A DNA stretch of 64,000 nt from assembly GCF_003148475.1 (NCBI RefSeq), contig NZ_QGGG01000010.1, forward strand, positions 124,001 through 188,000, given 5' to 3'. Origin of the DNA: Pseudaminobacter salicylatoxidans (lineage in GTDB: Bacteria > Pseudomonadota > Alphaproteobacteria > Rhizobiales > Rhizobiaceae). Position 1 is the stretch's first letter, and each line of letters opens with the position of its first letter. Positions 18,846 to 28,202 of the stretch are shown piece by piece. The notes under the pieces were generated by a model that was not told the DNA's origin, did no database searches, and saw only the letters and a program-made list of their open reading frames with translations. Made by a program: the position numbers and the translations under genes.

Positions 18846-19496
18846 TTATTGGCTCGCCCAGACGATGCGCGCCAGCCACTCCACTTCTTCAATACCGAGA
18901 TTGCGGTTCGGATGCTCGGGGTTGAGCGAAACCAGTTCGATTGCGTTCGACGACCGGCGCGCCAGAACCTTGGCCATCACCTCGCCCGAGCGCGTCTTGA
19001 CCACCACGCGGTCGCCCTTGTGAACGGTTGCGTCCGGCTCCACGATCAGCACGTCGCCGTCGCGATAGAGCGGCAACATGGAATCGCCCTGCACCTGCAG
19101 CGCATAGGAACTGCCCGAGGTCCGCACGGGCGCATCGATCATGTCCCAGCCATGGCCTGCGGGGAAACCGGCATCGTCGAAGAAACCGCCAGCACCCGCC
19201 TGCGCAAACCCGATAAGCGGCACGGAGGAAGCCTGCACAGGAAGGCCTTCGCTCTTCACGCGCGGTTCAATCAGACCCAGGAATTCCTCCAGCGAGGAAT
19301 TCGTCGCCTCGATGATCTTGGCCAGCGATTCCGTAGACGGCCAGCGCGGGCGACCGTCCGGCGAAGCCCGCTTCGACTTGTTGAAGGCGGTGGAATCGAG
19401 TCCCGCCCGCTTCGCCAAGCCAGAGGCCGAAAGCGAATAGCGCTCGGCCAACGCATCGATAGCGGCCCAAACCCGTTCATGCGAGAGCATAGTCAT
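18846..19496 (-). CDS. helix-turn-helix S24-family (LexA/CI-like) transcriptional regulator
   Basis: The protein has 216 residues: an XRE-type helix-turn-helix in the first 75, then a LexA/CI peptidase S24 domain. The probable self-cleavage pair is A100-G101. The catalytic serine S139 is in VQGDSMLPL and the general-base lysine K176 in GEVMAKVLAR. It could be a stress repressor that inactivates itself when RecA filaments form, but many S24 proteins of this chromosomal type are not SOS regulators. Targets are unknown. Confidence 0.82.
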   Translation of the reverse strand: MTMLSHERVWAAIDALAERYSLSASGLAKRAGLDSTAFNKSKRASPDGRPRWPSTESLAKIIEATNSSLEEFLGLIEPRVKSEGLPVQASSVPLIGFAQAGAGGFFDDAGFPAGHGWDMIDAPVRTSGSSYALQVQGDSMLPLYRDGDVLIVEPDATVHKGDRVVVKTRSGEVMAKVLARRSSNAIELVSLNPEHPNRNLGIEEVEWLARIVWASQ

Positions 19497-19629
19497 GGTC
19501 CTGTGTCGTGAAACAGGAAAAAATACCTTTCCTTTTATCTACCGCCCGGCATAGGGCTTGTCCAGAGTCGCGCTGTTTCCATTGCGCCAAGCGCCCTCTT
19601 TCCTCCTTTGGTGATGGCCGGCGGCACGT

Positions 19630-19929
19630 TCACATCGCCTCCAGCATCGCCTTGAGGCCGGTCCTCATGTCCTCGACGTTCATCACCGGCATCATATCCA
19701 TCGTCGCGTTGAAGCCCATGAAAAGCGGCTCGGCGATTGCAGGCATCGCCGTCGTATCCTTCAGGTCGAAGACGATGAAGGCGGTTCGATTGCCGCTTTC
19801 GAGCGTGAAATAGGCCGCTTCCGGCTGAAGCTGGCCAAGCAGCTTCTCGATGATCTTGGGGAGACTGCCATCCTTGATGGCGCGATTGCCCTCGGCAACC
19901 GGGATCGAGACTTTCAGCAACATACGCAT
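19630..19929 (-). CDS. small conserved protein of unknown function
   Basis: The product has 99 residues, starts MRMLLKVSIPVAEGNRAIKD, and contains EAAYFTLESGNRTAFIVFDLKDTTAMPAIAEPLF. It resembles small alpha/beta proteins widespread in rhizobia (some databases carry the doubtful name 'panthothenate synthetase'). AAGGA eight bases upstream supports this start rather than the one at 19959. No catalytic motif is seen. Confidence 0.6.
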   Translation of the reverse strand: MRMLLKVSIPVAEGNRAIKDGSLPKIIEKLLGQLQPEAAYFTLESGNRTAFIVFDLKDTTAMPAIAEPLFMGFNATMDMMPVMNVEDMRTGLKAMLEAM

Positions 19930-20088
19930 TGTCAATCCTTTCAGGCCTGACATACGCAATTACCGGACCAATCTAGCACTTCGTCGCCCCTGGTGAAAGC
20001 AATGTGGCGCCGGCAGTATCGATCATTTGACCGTGCGGATCGGCGCCACATATCCATAACCTTGGCCGCCAACCGGTTCGAGACAGCT

Positions 20089-20562
20089 ATGTATGCCGTG
20101 ACCATTCTGCTTGTGATGGTGATCCTGCCGATCGGGTCGATCCTGTCGGAATATGCCAGTCTGGAGAGTACCGCTGCGCTGCTACCGCTCGTGGGCCGGT
20201 GGTTCGTGTTCTGGATGGTCGGCATCAGGCTTCTGCTGGCGGGGCTCAACCAGTTCTTCAAGCCCGGCTTCACCTCCAGGCAGATATTCGGCATCGAAAA
20301 CAACGATGCGCTGCCCTTCGTACGCGAGCTTGGCGTGGCGAATTTTTCGACAGGCGTCGTCGGCGCGCTGTCGCTTGCCGCGCCGAGCTTCGTGATGCCG
20401 ATGGCAATCGCGGGCACGCTCTTTTATGGCATAGCGGGTGTTCGCCATGCCACGGACACCGACCGGAACATCAAGCAGAACGTCGCGATGATCAGCGACC
20501 TGTTCGCCTGCGCGGTGCTGGCGGGGTTCATCGTGCTGACGCTGTGGATGCGCCTGTTTTAA
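20089..20562 (+). CDS. DUF6790-type integral membrane protein
   Basis: The product is 157 residues from the ATG at 20089. It has about four membrane segments: YAVTILLVMVILPIGSI at the N-terminus, then FVFWMVGIRLLLAG, the segment around LSLAAPSFVMPMAIAG, and CAVLAGFIVLTLWM at the end. HATDTDRNIKQN lies in a loop. In-frame starts at 19993 (GTG) and 20002 exist, but they lack a ribosome binding site and add a basic N-terminus, so the start is uncertain. Function is unknown. Confidence 0.55.
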   Translation: MYAVTILLVMVILPIGSILSEYASLESTAALLPLVGRWFVFWMVGIRLLLAGLNQFFKPGFTSRQIFGIENNDALPFVRELGVANFSTGVVGALSLAAPSFVMPMAIAGTLFYGIAGVRHATDTDRNIKQNVAMISDLFACAVLAGFIVLTLWMRLF

Positions 20563-20567
20563 GGGGA

Positions 20568-21113
20568 CTAACCACCTTGCTTTGCCAAAACACGCAGACC
20601 CGCATGGGAAGCCATGAAAATGCGTTCGGCTTCCGTCGGCGGGCGCGGCGTGGCACAGCGGCCGAGCGCGGTGAGCACCTCGTCGAACTCCATGAAGCGG
20701 CGATTGCGGCGGTCATAGATGCCGGCTGTGGTCAGGATCAACGCTGCCGTCTCGCCCGTGTCGAGCACGAATTTGTGTCGGCCGACGATCTGCGTGCCTT
20801 CCCACGTCTCGACGGTAGAGACGACATCGAATTTGCGCCATAGCCGGATTTCGCGCACGAAGACGGTCTGCAACCCGCCGAGCATCGGCGCCCAGCCCTT
20901 CTCGCGCGCCCTGGCAATCAGCCCGGCACGGAAGAAGATATCGATGCGGCCGACATCGGCCAGCATCATGTAGCGCGCATTGTTGAGGTGCCAGTTGAAA
21001 TCGATGTCGGTGGGCAGGCAGCGGAAGCTCAACCGGCTTTCGTCGCCCATGCGATAGTCGCCGCGACGGCCGGTTGTGAGTGCCATCCTGGCAAGACGTG
21101 CCCAGACATACAT
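20568..21113 (-). CDS. acyl-CoA thioesterase, hot-dog fold
   Basis: The protein has 181 residues with the 4HBT/YbgC-type signature DIDFNWHLNNARYMMLADVGR near residues 36-56, where the Asp and His are the catalytic pair of this family. FVREIRLWRKFDVVSTVETW forms the central strands. It lies downstream of the beta-oxidation operon on the same strand, so a role in acyl-CoA turnover fits, but a 130-base gap means it may have its own promoter. Confidence 0.75.
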   Translation of the reverse strand: MYVWARLARMALTTGRRGDYRMGDESRLSFRCLPTDIDFNWHLNNARYMMLADVGRIDIFFRAGLIARAREKGWAPMLGGLQTVFVREIRLWRKFDVVSTVETWEGTQIVGRHKFVLDTGETAALILTTAGIYDRRNRRFMEFDEVLTALGRCATPRPPTEAERIFMASHAGLRVLAKQGG

Positions 21114-21243
21114 TTCAATTCACCTGTGTGATGCCGCCATGTGTCCCGCATCAGGGAAGCGACGATTTATGCAGCAAGCCGACGAGGTCGAAATCTCGCC
21201 CGGCCTGCGATCTATCTGTCTCAGGAGGAGTGAGCAACCCGCC

Positions 21244-23466
21244 TCAGGCTGCCTTCCTGGCCTCGTCCTTCGGATAGGGGTTGAAGCGCTGGTAGAAGGT
21301 CTCGCCCTTCTCGGCCATGTCGTGGAGCAGCCTGGGGGCCTTGAACTCCGCGCCATATTTCTTCTGCAACGCCTTGGCGAGCTTGACGAATTCTTTCGCG
21401 CCGACGCCGTCGATGTAGGAAAGTGTACCCCCCGTATAGGGCGCGAAGCCGAAGGCCAGGATCGAGCCGACATCGGCCTCGCGCGGGTCGGTGACGATGC
21501 CCTCTTCCATCACGCGCGCGGCCTCGAGCGCGATGACGACGAGGAAGCGCTGCTTCAATTCTTCGTAGTCGATCTTGTCGGGGTTCTGCTGCTTGTAGAG
21601 GTCCTTCAGGCCCGGCCAGAGGTGCTTCCTGGCGGGCTTTTCAGGGTAGTCATAAAAACCCTTGCCGTTCTTGCGGCCGAAGCGGCCATGCTTGTCGACC
21701 ATCGTGTCGATGAGCTTCATCTGCTCGGGATCGACCGCCTTTTCGCCAAGATCGCGAATGGTCTGCTTCATGATCTTCTGGGCAAGGTCGATGGCCGTCT
21801 CGTCGGCAAGCGCCAGCGGGCCGACCGGCATGCCCGCCGCGCGCGCGGCGTTCTCGATCATGGGGGCAGGTACACCCTCGATCAGCATCTTGAAGGCTTC
21901 CGACATGTAGCGCAGCACGCAGCGGTTGACGTAGAAGCCGCGCGTGTCATTGACCACGATAGGCGTCTTCCTGATGGCGCGGACATAGTCGATCGCCATG
22001 GCAAGGGTCTTGTCGCCGGTCTTCTTGCCGAGGATGATTTCCACCAGCATCATCTTGTCGACCGGCGAGAAGAAGTGGATGCCGACGAAATTCTTCGGCC
22101 GCGCCGAGTTCCTGGCAAGCGAGGTGATCGGGATGGTCGATGTGTTGGAGGCAAAGATCGCCGACGACTTCAGCACCGCCTCGGCCTTCCCGGTGGCCGT
22201 CTTCTTGACCTCGGAATCCTCGAACACCGCCTCGATGACGAGGTCGCAGCCATCCAGCGCGGCGTAGTCGTCGCTCGGCGTGATAAGCGAGAGCAGTTTT
22301 TCCTTCTCCTCCGGCTTGGCGCGGCCCTTCTTGACCAGACCGTCCATCAGGTCGGCGGAGTGCACCTTGCCCTTCTCGGCCGCGGGCATGTCGCGGTCGA
22401 TGAGCACGACCGGGATACCAGTCCTGGCGGTGACATAGGCAATGCCCGCGCCCATGAAGCCGGCGCCGATAACGCCGATCTTCCTGAACTTGGTGGGAGC
22501 AACGCCCTCGGGGCGGCGCGCGCCCTTGTTGAGCTCCTGCAGCGAGACGAAGAGCGAGCGGATCATCGCCGCCGCCTCCCTGCTCCGCATGATCTCGGTG
22601 AAGTAGCGCTGCTCGATCCTAAGGCCTGTGTCGAAGGGCACCAGCAGGCCCTCATAGACGCATTTCAGGATAGCGGCGGCGGCGGGATAGTTGCCGTAGG
22701 TTTCGCGGCGCAGGATGGCGATTGCCGGTGGCCAGAGATTGGCACCCGCAGCCGAATAGACCGGCCCGCCCGGCAGCTTGAAGCCTTTCTCGTCCCAGGG
22801 CTGCACCGGCTTCAGGCCGGCGGCAATCATCGCCTTGGCAGCCTCGATAAGCTTTGCAGGATCGGCCACGGCGTGAATGAGGCCCATGGCCTTGGCGCGC
22901 TGCGGTGAGAGGTTCTGGCCCGAAGTGAGCATCTGCAGCGCATCCTGCGGATTGGCAAGGCGCGGCACGCGCTGGGTGCCGCCGGCGCCCGGAAAGATGC
23001 CGACCTTCACCTCCGGCAGAGCCATCTTGACGTTGTCGCCCTCGGCCGCAACGCGGCCATGGCAAGCCAGCGACATCTCGAAAGCACCCCCCATGCAGAT
23101 GCCGTTGATGGCCGAGACCCATGGCTTGCCGGAGGTTTCGAGCTTGCGGAAAAGCTGGCTCATGCGGCCGGCATTGTCGAACAGAAGCTTGATCGCCTTT
23201 TCGGGATCCCTGGCCTTCTCCTTGTAGAACAGGCCGAGCATCTTCTGCAGCATGGTAAGGTCCGCACCGCCCGAGAAAGACTCCTTGCCGGAGGTGATGA
23301 CCGCGCCCCTGATTGCCGCGTCACTGGCGACCTGATCGATGATCGTGTTGAGCTCGTCCAACACCTCTTCGGTGAAGACGTTCATCGACCGGTCAGGTAT
23401 GTCCCAGGTGACGAGAGCGATGCCGTCCGGGTCGGTTTCGACGGTGAAATTCTTGTATTCAGCCAT
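21244..23466 (-). CDS. fadJ: bifunctional enoyl-CoA hydratase / 3-hydroxyacyl-CoA dehydrogenase
   Basis: This enzyme performs steps two and three of fatty-acid beta-oxidation. The 740-residue protein has an N-terminal crotonase domain with both catalytic glutamates (E130 in GGAFEMSLA and E152 in ALPEVKVGIFPGAGG). The NAD-binding motif GVIGAGFMGAG begins near residue 331, and VGIHFFSPVDKM and the C-terminal dehydrogenase domain follow. It is the last gene of the operon headed by the acyl-CoA dehydrogenases and is paired with the thiolase upstream. FadB and FadJ names are interchangeable here without a phylogeny. Confidence 0.9.
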   Translation of the reverse strand: MAEYKNFTVETDPDGIALVTWDIPDRSMNVFTEEVLDELNTIIDQVASDAAIRGAVITSGKESFSGGADLTMLQKMLGLFYKEKARDPEKAIKLLFDNAGRMSQLFRKLETSGKPWVSAINGICMGGAFEMSLACHGRVAAEGDNVKMALPEVKVGIFPGAGGTQRVPRLANPQDALQMLTSGQNLSPQRAKAMGLIHAVADPAKLIEAAKAMIAAGLKPVQPWDEKGFKLPGGPVYSAAGANLWPPAIAILRRETYGNYPAAAAILKCVYEGLLVPFDTGLRIEQRYFTEIMRSREAAAMIRSLFVSLQELNKGARRPEGVAPTKFRKIGVIGAGFMGAGIAYVTARTGIPVVLIDRDMPAAEKGKVHSADLMDGLVKKGRAKPEEKEKLLSLITPSDDYAALDGCDLVIEAVFEDSEVKKTATGKAEAVLKSSAIFASNTSTIPITSLARNSARPKNFVGIHFFSPVDKMMLVEIILGKKTGDKTLAMAIDYVRAIRKTPIVVNDTRGFYVNRCVLRYMSEAFKMLIEGVPAPMIENAARAAGMPVGPLALADETAIDLAQKIMKQTIRDLGEKAVDPEQMKLIDTMVDKHGRFGRKNGKGFYDYPEKPARKHLWPGLKDLYKQQNPDKIDYEELKQRFLVVIALEAARVMEEGIVTDPREADVGSILAFGFAPYTGGTLSYIDGVGAKEFVKLAKALQKKYGAEFKAPRLLHDMAEKGETFYQRFNPYPKDEARKAA

Positions 23467-23540
23467 TGGAGTGGTCCCTCCTTGAAATCCGGTGGCGTCA
23501 GCGCATGGTCGTGACGGTGGCTGTGCCCTTCATCATAATT

Positions 23541-23594
23541 CCCACCCCGGCGCAGACGCGCCGACCCGCCCCACAAGGGGAGGGTAAGGGGTGG
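23541..23594. repeat. two-hairpin palindromic repeat, copy A
   Basis: CACCCCGGCGC starts the unit. GGCGC/GCGCC-type arms make hairpin one, and CCGCCCC-ACAA-GGGGAGG makes hairpin two. It is closely similar to the copy inside the helicase gene at 37380. It lies between the thiolase and fadJ genes. Confidence 0.65.
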
Positions 23595-24803
23595 TCAGAC
23601 GCGTTCGATGATCGTCGCGGTGCCCATGCCCGCACCAATGCAGAGCGTGACAAGCGCGGTGTTGAGGTCGCGTCGCTCCAGTTCGTCGAGCACGGTGCCG
23701 AAGATCATCGCGCCGGTGGCGCCGAGCGGGTGGCCCATCGCGATGGCGCCGCCATTGACGTTGATCCTGTCATGCGGAATGTCGAAAGCCTGGCAGTAGC
23801 GCAGCACGACCGAGGCGAAGGCCTCGTTGAGCTCGAACAGGTCAATATCCGACAGCTTCATCTTCGCGCGCTTGAGCAGCTTTTCGGTGACGTCAACCGG
23901 GCCGGTCAGCATCAGCACCGGCTCGGAGCCGATATTGGCGAACGCGCGGATGCGGGCGCGGGGTTTCAGTCCCATCGCCTTGCCGGCCTTCTTGGAACCG
24001 AGCAGCACGGCAGCGGCACCGTCGACGATGCCGGACGAGTTGCCGGCGTGGTGCACATGGTTGACCGCCTCGATCTCGGGATGCTTCTGCACGGCGACCG
24101 CGTCGAAGCCGCCCATCTCACCCGGCATGACGAAGGATGGGTTGAGAGAGGCCAACCCCTGCATGTCGGTGGTCGGGCGCATATGCTCGTCATGGTCGAG
24201 AATAGTGAGGCCGTTCTGGTCTTTCACCGGGATCACCGACTTCTTGAAGTAGCCTTTTTCCCAGGAATTGGCGGCGCGCCTCTGGCTCTCAACCGCATAG
24301 GCGTCCACGTCATCACGCGAAAAACCGTATTTGGTGGCGATAAGGTCGGCCGAGATGCCCTGCGGCACGAACCAGGCCGGCAGACCGACCGAAGGATCCA
24401 TGAACCAGGCGCCGCCCGACATGCCCATGCCGACGCGGCTCATGCTCTCGACCCCGCCAGCGATCACGATGTCATCGGCGCCTTGGGCGATCTTGGCCGC
24501 GCCCAGGTTGATGGCGTCGAGGCCGGATGCGCAGAAGCGCGAAATCTGCATGCCGGGCGCTCGTGTGTCGTAGCCGGCCTCGAAGGCGGCCGCGCGCGGG
24601 ATGACCGCGCCCGCCTCACCGACCGGATCGACGCAGCCGAAGATGATGTCATCGACCGCCGAGGTGTCGAGCCCGTTGCGATCACGGATGGCTTCCAGCG
24701 TGCGGGCCGCCAGCCGCACGGCCGGGACCTCATGCAGCGAGCCATCCTTCTTGCCGCGTCCGCGCGGGGTGCGCACGGCATCATAGACAAAAGCGTCAGC
24801 CAT
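23595..24803 (-). CDS. fadA: acetyl-CoA C-acyltransferase (thiolase)
   Basis: This is the thiolytic last step of beta-oxidation. The protein has 402 residues with the acylated cysteine C91 in [15 protein letters not shown]358 in [14 protein letters not shown] and C388 in CIGAGMG, the full thiolase triad. GAGGAG lies eight bases before the ATG at 24803; the longer open frame from 24938 reads through a palindromic repeat and is rejected. It sits between an acyl-CoA dehydrogenase and fadJ on one strand. Some members of this family act as acetyl-CoA acetyltransferases, but the context favours fatty-acid degradation. Confidence 0.88.
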   Translation of the reverse strand: MADAFVYDAVRTPRGRGKKDGSLHEVPAVRLAARTLEAIRDRNGLDTSAVDDIIFGCVDPVGEAGAVIPRAAAFEAGYDTRAPGMQISRFCASGLDAINLGAAKIAQGADDIVIAGGVESMSRVGMGMSGGAWFMDPSVGLPAWFVPQGISADLIATKYGFSRDDVDAYAVESQRRAANSWEKGYFKKSVIPVKDQNGLTILDHDEHMRPTTDMQGLASLNPSFVMPGEMGGFDAVAVQKHPEIEAVNHVHHAGNSSGIVDGAAAVLLGSKKAGKAMGLKPRARIRAFANIGSEPVLMLTGPVDVTEKLLKRAKMKLSDIDLFELNEAFASVVLRYCQAFDIPHDRINVNGGAIAMGHPLGATGAMIFGTVLDELERRDLNTALVTLCIGAGMGTATIIERV

Positions 24804-24880
24804 ATTTTTCTCCTCGAAAGCGAAACCTGACGACGGTGCCATGGCTTCGCTTGCATCATTCGCCCCGTCCGGGCCTCGCC

Positions 24881-24933
24881 TCGACACCTCCGCCGGATCG
24901 GCAGGAGCGGGGTGGCCGGAAGGGCCGGGGTGG
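24881..24933. repeat. diverged palindromic repeat, copy C
   Basis: Read on the minus strand, CACCCCGGCCCTTCCGGCC gives hairpin one (GGCC-CTTCC-GGCC). CTCCTGCCGATCCGGCGGAG gives a GC-rich second arm pair. The opening CACCCCGG and the two-hairpin plan match copies A and B, but the sequence is diverged. Confidence 0.4.
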
Positions 24934-24947
24934 TTCAACTTTCCTCG

Positions 24948-26120
24948 TCACAAACTCCGCGCGATCAGCAGTTTCATGATCTCGTTGGTGCCGCCATAGA
25001 TGCGCTGCACGCGGGCGTCCCGATACATGCGCGCGATCGGGTATTCATTCATGTAGCCATAGCCGCCGTGCAATTGCAGGCACTCGTCCACGACCTTGCC
25101 CTGCAATTCGCTCAGCCAGTATTTGGCCATGGATGCCGTGACCGGGTCGAGCCCGCCATTGATGTGGCGCTGGACACAGTCATTGTAGAAGACGCGGCCG
25201 ATGGTGGCCTCCGTTTTCAGTTCGGCCAGCTTGAACTGGGTGTTCTGGAATTCGAGGATAGGCTTGCCGAACGCCTGACGCTCCCTGACATAGTCGATGG
25301 TCACGGCCAGTGCGCGCTCGATCATGGCAATGGCGGTTGCGCCGATCTGCAAGCGCTCCTGCGGCAGTTGCTGCATGAGCTGGACGAACCCCTGCCCTTC
25401 CTCGGCTCCGAGCAGATTGGAGGTCGGCACGCGCACATCGTTGAAGAAGAGTTCCGACGTGTCGTTGGACTTCAGGCCGATCTTGTCGAGGTTGCGGCCG
25501 CGCTCGAAACCCTCGGCCTCGTCGGTCTCGATCACGATCAGCGAGGTGCCCTTGGCGCCCCTGGACGGATCCGTCTTGGTGACGAGCACGATGAGATTGG
25601 CGAGCTGGCCGTTGGTGATGAAGATTTTGGAGCCGTTGATGCGATACTGGCTGCCGTCTCTGACAGCGGAAGTTTTTGCGCCCTGCAGGTCGGAGCCTGC
25701 GCCCGGCTCGGTCATGGCGATGGCGCCGATCAACTCACCGGTCGCCATCTTCGGCAGCCATTTTGTCTTCTGCTCCTCCGAACCATAGTGGAGGATGTAG
25801 GGCGCAACGATGGAATTGTGCAGCGCGATGCCAAAACCATCGACACCGACATGGCTGATGGCTTCCATGATCGCACTTTCATGCGCAAACGTGCCGCCCG
25901 AGCCACCATATTCCTCCGGCATGGAGGCGCAGAGCAGCCCCGCCTCGCCGGCCTTCCACCAGCTTTCGCGGTCGAAGATTTCGGCCTTCTCGAATTCCTC
26001 GTAACGCGGCGCGATCTCGGCCGCGAGGAACTTGGTCGCCATGTCGTAGAGCATCGCGACATCTTCGGTGGCCCAGGCGGGTTTGGGCAGGCTAAGCACT
26101 TCGGCGGGATTGGTCGTCAT
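24948..26120 (-). CDS. acyl-CoA dehydrogenase, long-chain type
   Basis: This FAD enzyme of 390 residues performs the first step of beta-oxidation. GAIAMTEPGAGSDLQGAKTSA is the FAD/substrate loop. The C-terminal motif is IYGGTNEIMKLLIARSL, with glycine at the place where MCAD has its catalytic Glu; the same is true of the long-chain (LCAD/IVD-like) group, where the base lies earlier in the chain. It starts 67 bases after the preceding acyl-CoA dehydrogenase. Confidence 0.87.
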   Translation of the reverse strand: MTTNPAEVLSLPKPAWATEDVAMLYDMATKFLAAEIAPRYEEFEKAEIFDRESWWKAGEAGLLCASMPEEYGGSGGTFAHESAIMEAISHVGVDGFGIALHNSIVAPYILHYGSEEQKTKWLPKMATGELIGAIAMTEPGAGSDLQGAKTSAVRDGSQYRINGSKIFITNGQLANLIVLVTKTDPSRGAKGTSLIVIETDEAEGFERGRNLDKIGLKSNDTSELFFNDVRVPTSNLLGAEEGQGFVQLMQQLPQERLQIGATAIAMIERALAVTIDYVRERQAFGKPILEFQNTQFKLAELKTEATIGRVFYNDCVQRHINGGLDPVTASMAKYWLSELQGKVVDECLQLHGGYGYMNEYPIARMYRDARVQRIYGGTNEIMKLLIARSL

Positions 26121-26187
26121 CGAGCAGATCTCCTCTTTTGAGAGGGGGCGACGTAGGCATGACGATTAACTCCTAAAGGAATTGAGG

Positions 26188-27987
26188 TTAAAACGCCTCC
26201 GCCGGCAGCGCCATCATGGCGTCCGCTCCGGTCGATATGCGGGCCAGATGCGCTCCCGTCTCGGGCATGGCGCGCTCCATGAAGTAACGGCCAGTGACCA
26301 GCTTGTGCTCGTAGAAGGCTGCGTTATCGCCCGCGCCGTTGGCCAGCTTGTCATGGGCGGCCCTGACCATGCGGCCCCACATATAACCAAGCGCGACGAG
26401 GCCGAAGAGATGCAGATAGTCGGTAGAGGCCGCGCCCGCATTGTCTGGCTTGGCCATGGCGTTCTGCATCAGCCACATGGTGGCGGCCTGCAGATCGTTG
26501 AGGCCCTTCTTCAGCGTCTTGGTGTAGGGAGCCATCTCCTCGTCGGCGCGATTTTCCTCGCAGAAATCGCCGACCTCCTTGAAGAACGCCTGCAGCGCGC
26601 GGCCGCCATCCAGAGCCAGCTTGCGGCCGACGAGGTCGAGCGCCTGGATGCCGTTGGCACCTTCATAGATCATGGCGATGCGGGCATCGCGCACGAACTG
26701 ACTCATGCCGTGCTCTTCAATGTAGCCGTGACCACCGAACACCTGCTGCGCCATCACAGCATGCTCGAAACCCTTGTCGGTGAGCATGCCCTTCACCACC
26801 GGCGTCATCAGTCCGACATAGTCGCCCGCCGCCTGCCGCTGATCTTCGTCGTCCGCGCGGTGCGAGATGTCGGAATTCAGCGCCGTCCAGAGCACCAGCG
26901 CACGGCCGGCCTCGTTGAATGCCTTCATGGTCATCAGGTTGCGGCGGATGTCGGGGTGCACGATGATCGGATCGGCCGGCTTGTCGGGCGCCTTGGGGCC
27001 GGACAGGGAGCGGCCCTGCAAGCGCTCCTTCGCATAGGCGGTCGCGGCCTGATAGGCAGCTTCCGACAATGCCAGGCCCTGCAGGCCGACGCCGAGACGG
27101 GCCTCGTTCATCATGGTGAACATGGCCTTCAGCCCGCCATTCTCTTCGCCCAGCAGATAGCCGATGGCATCATCATAATTCATGACGCAGGTGGCATTGC
27201 CGTGGATGCCCATCTTTTCCTCTATGGAGCCGCAGGAGACGCCATTGCGCTTGCCCGGCAAACTGTTTGCATCAAGCAGGAATTTCGGCACGATGAACAG
27301 CGATATGCCCTTGGTGCCCGCGGGGGCACCCTCGATGCGGGCCAGCACCAGATGCACGATGTTGGCGGACAGGTCGTGTTCGCCTGCCGAGATGAAGATC
27401 TTCTGGCCGGAAATCCTGTAGCTGCCGTCGCTATTGGGCACCGCCTTTGTGCGCAGCAGGCCAAGATCGGTGCCGCAATGGGGTTCGGTCAGGTTCATGG
27501 TACCAGTCCACGAGCCTTCGACCAGCCTGGGCAGCCAGGTGTCCTTCTGCTCGTCGGTTCCGTGGGCGACGAGTGCAGCGATAGCGCCCTGTGTAAGCCC
27601 CGGATACATCATCAACGCCATGTTGGCCGAAACCATATATTCGGTAACCGCCGAATGGATCGTGTAGGGAAGGCCTTGCCCGCCATATTCGACCGGCGCG
27701 GCAAGCCCCAGCCAACCGCCTTCGCAATATTGCCCGTATGCCTCCTTGAACGCCGCCGGCGTCGTCACCGAGGCGTCATCATGGCGCGCACAACCCTCGA
27801 TATCGCCGGTGCGATTGGTGGGCTGGATCACGTTTTCGGCAAGTTTTGCGCCTTCGGCAAGGATGGCCTCCAGCACATCGGGCGAGGCGTCGGAAAATCC
27901 GGGAAGGTTGCTGTGCCGGTCGTAACCGAGCACCTCCCTGAGCACGAAAAGCGTATCGGCAACCGGCGCCCTGTATGACGGCATCAC
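26188..27987 (-). CDS. acyl-CoA dehydrogenase with AcdC C-terminal domain
   Basis: The protein has 599 residues, longer than ordinary acyl-CoA dehydrogenases because of a C-terminal domain. MNLTEPHCGTDLGLLRTKAVP is the FAD/substrate loop, and the catalytic glutamate is in IYEGANGIQALDLVGRKL. DmdC (3-methylmercaptopropionyl-CoA dehydrogenase) belongs to the same family, but the fad neighbours point to general fatty-acid oxidation. It is the first gene of the operon and starts ATGATG after GGAGG, downstream of the palindromic operator at 28061. Confidence 0.86.
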   Translation of the reverse strand: MMPSYRAPVADTLFVLREVLGYDRHSNLPGFSDASPDVLEAILAEGAKLAENVIQPTNRTGDIEGCARHDDASVTTPAAFKEAYGQYCEGGWLGLAAPVEYGGQGLPYTIHSAVTEYMVSANMALMMYPGLTQGAIAALVAHGTDEQKDTWLPRLVEGSWTGTMNLTEPHCGTDLGLLRTKAVPNSDGSYRISGQKIFISAGEHDLSANIVHLVLARIEGAPAGTKGISLFIVPKFLLDANSLPGKRNGVSCGSIEEKMGIHGNATCVMNYDDAIGYLLGEENGGLKAMFTMMNEARLGVGLQGLALSEAAYQAATAYAKERLQGRSLSGPKAPDKPADPIIVHPDIRRNLMTMKAFNEAGRALVLWTALNSDISHRADDEDQRQAAGDYVGLMTPVVKGMLTDKGFEHAVMAQQVFGGHGYIEEHGMSQFVRDARIAMIYEGANGIQALDLVGRKLALDGGRALQAFFKEVGDFCEENRADEEMAPYTKTLKKGLNDLQAATMWLMQNAMAKPDNAGAASTDYLHLFGLVALGYMWGRMVRAAHDKLANGAGDNAAFYEHKLVTGRYFMERAMPETGAHLARISTGADAMMALPAEAF

Positions 27988-28060
27988 ACCACCTCCACAA
28001 CTTCGCGGCAGTTGGCGCTTGCCAGTGAAGCGTCAAGTCCGCTTTCCGGTCACCAGCAAT

Positions 28061-28086
28061 AATTGACGTTTGCGTAAACGTCAATT
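28061..28086. promoter_or_regulatory. palindromic operator for the fad operon (MerR/LiuR-like site)
   Basis: The left arm AATTGACGTTTGC and the right arm GTAAACGTCAATT match each other's complement at 12 of 13 positions. The site lies between the MerR gene and the first acyl-CoA dehydrogenase gene and includes a TTGACG that could serve as the -35 box. The ACGTTTnCGTAAA core recurs at 28801. Confidence 0.6.
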
Positions 28087-28136
28087 CGTAACGTATTCAC
28101 AGCCTCGAAAGCCAGTTGCATCAAGCACTGTGCGCC

Positions 28137-28177
28137 AAAAAGAAAAAGCCGCGCGGCGCCAGTGGCGTCACGCGGCT
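28137..28177 (-). terminator. intrinsic terminator of the MerR gene
   Basis: On the minus strand AGCCGCG (28177-28171) pairs with CGCGGCT (28153-28147), with an inner GC-rich hairpin, and TTTTTCTTTTT follows (28147-28137). It separates merR from the fad promoter. Confidence 0.75.
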
Positions 28178-28202
28178 CCAATAGCCGTGGCAGTGGACAG
28201 GT

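Noticed and set aside
21076-22908. 610-residue plus-strand frame over fadJ
   Set aside because: Shadow frame; fadJ has both enzyme domains on the minus strand.
24804-24938. N-terminal extension of the thiolase
   Set aside because: The extension is encoded by a palindromic repeat; GAGGAG and the family N-terminus support the start at 24803.
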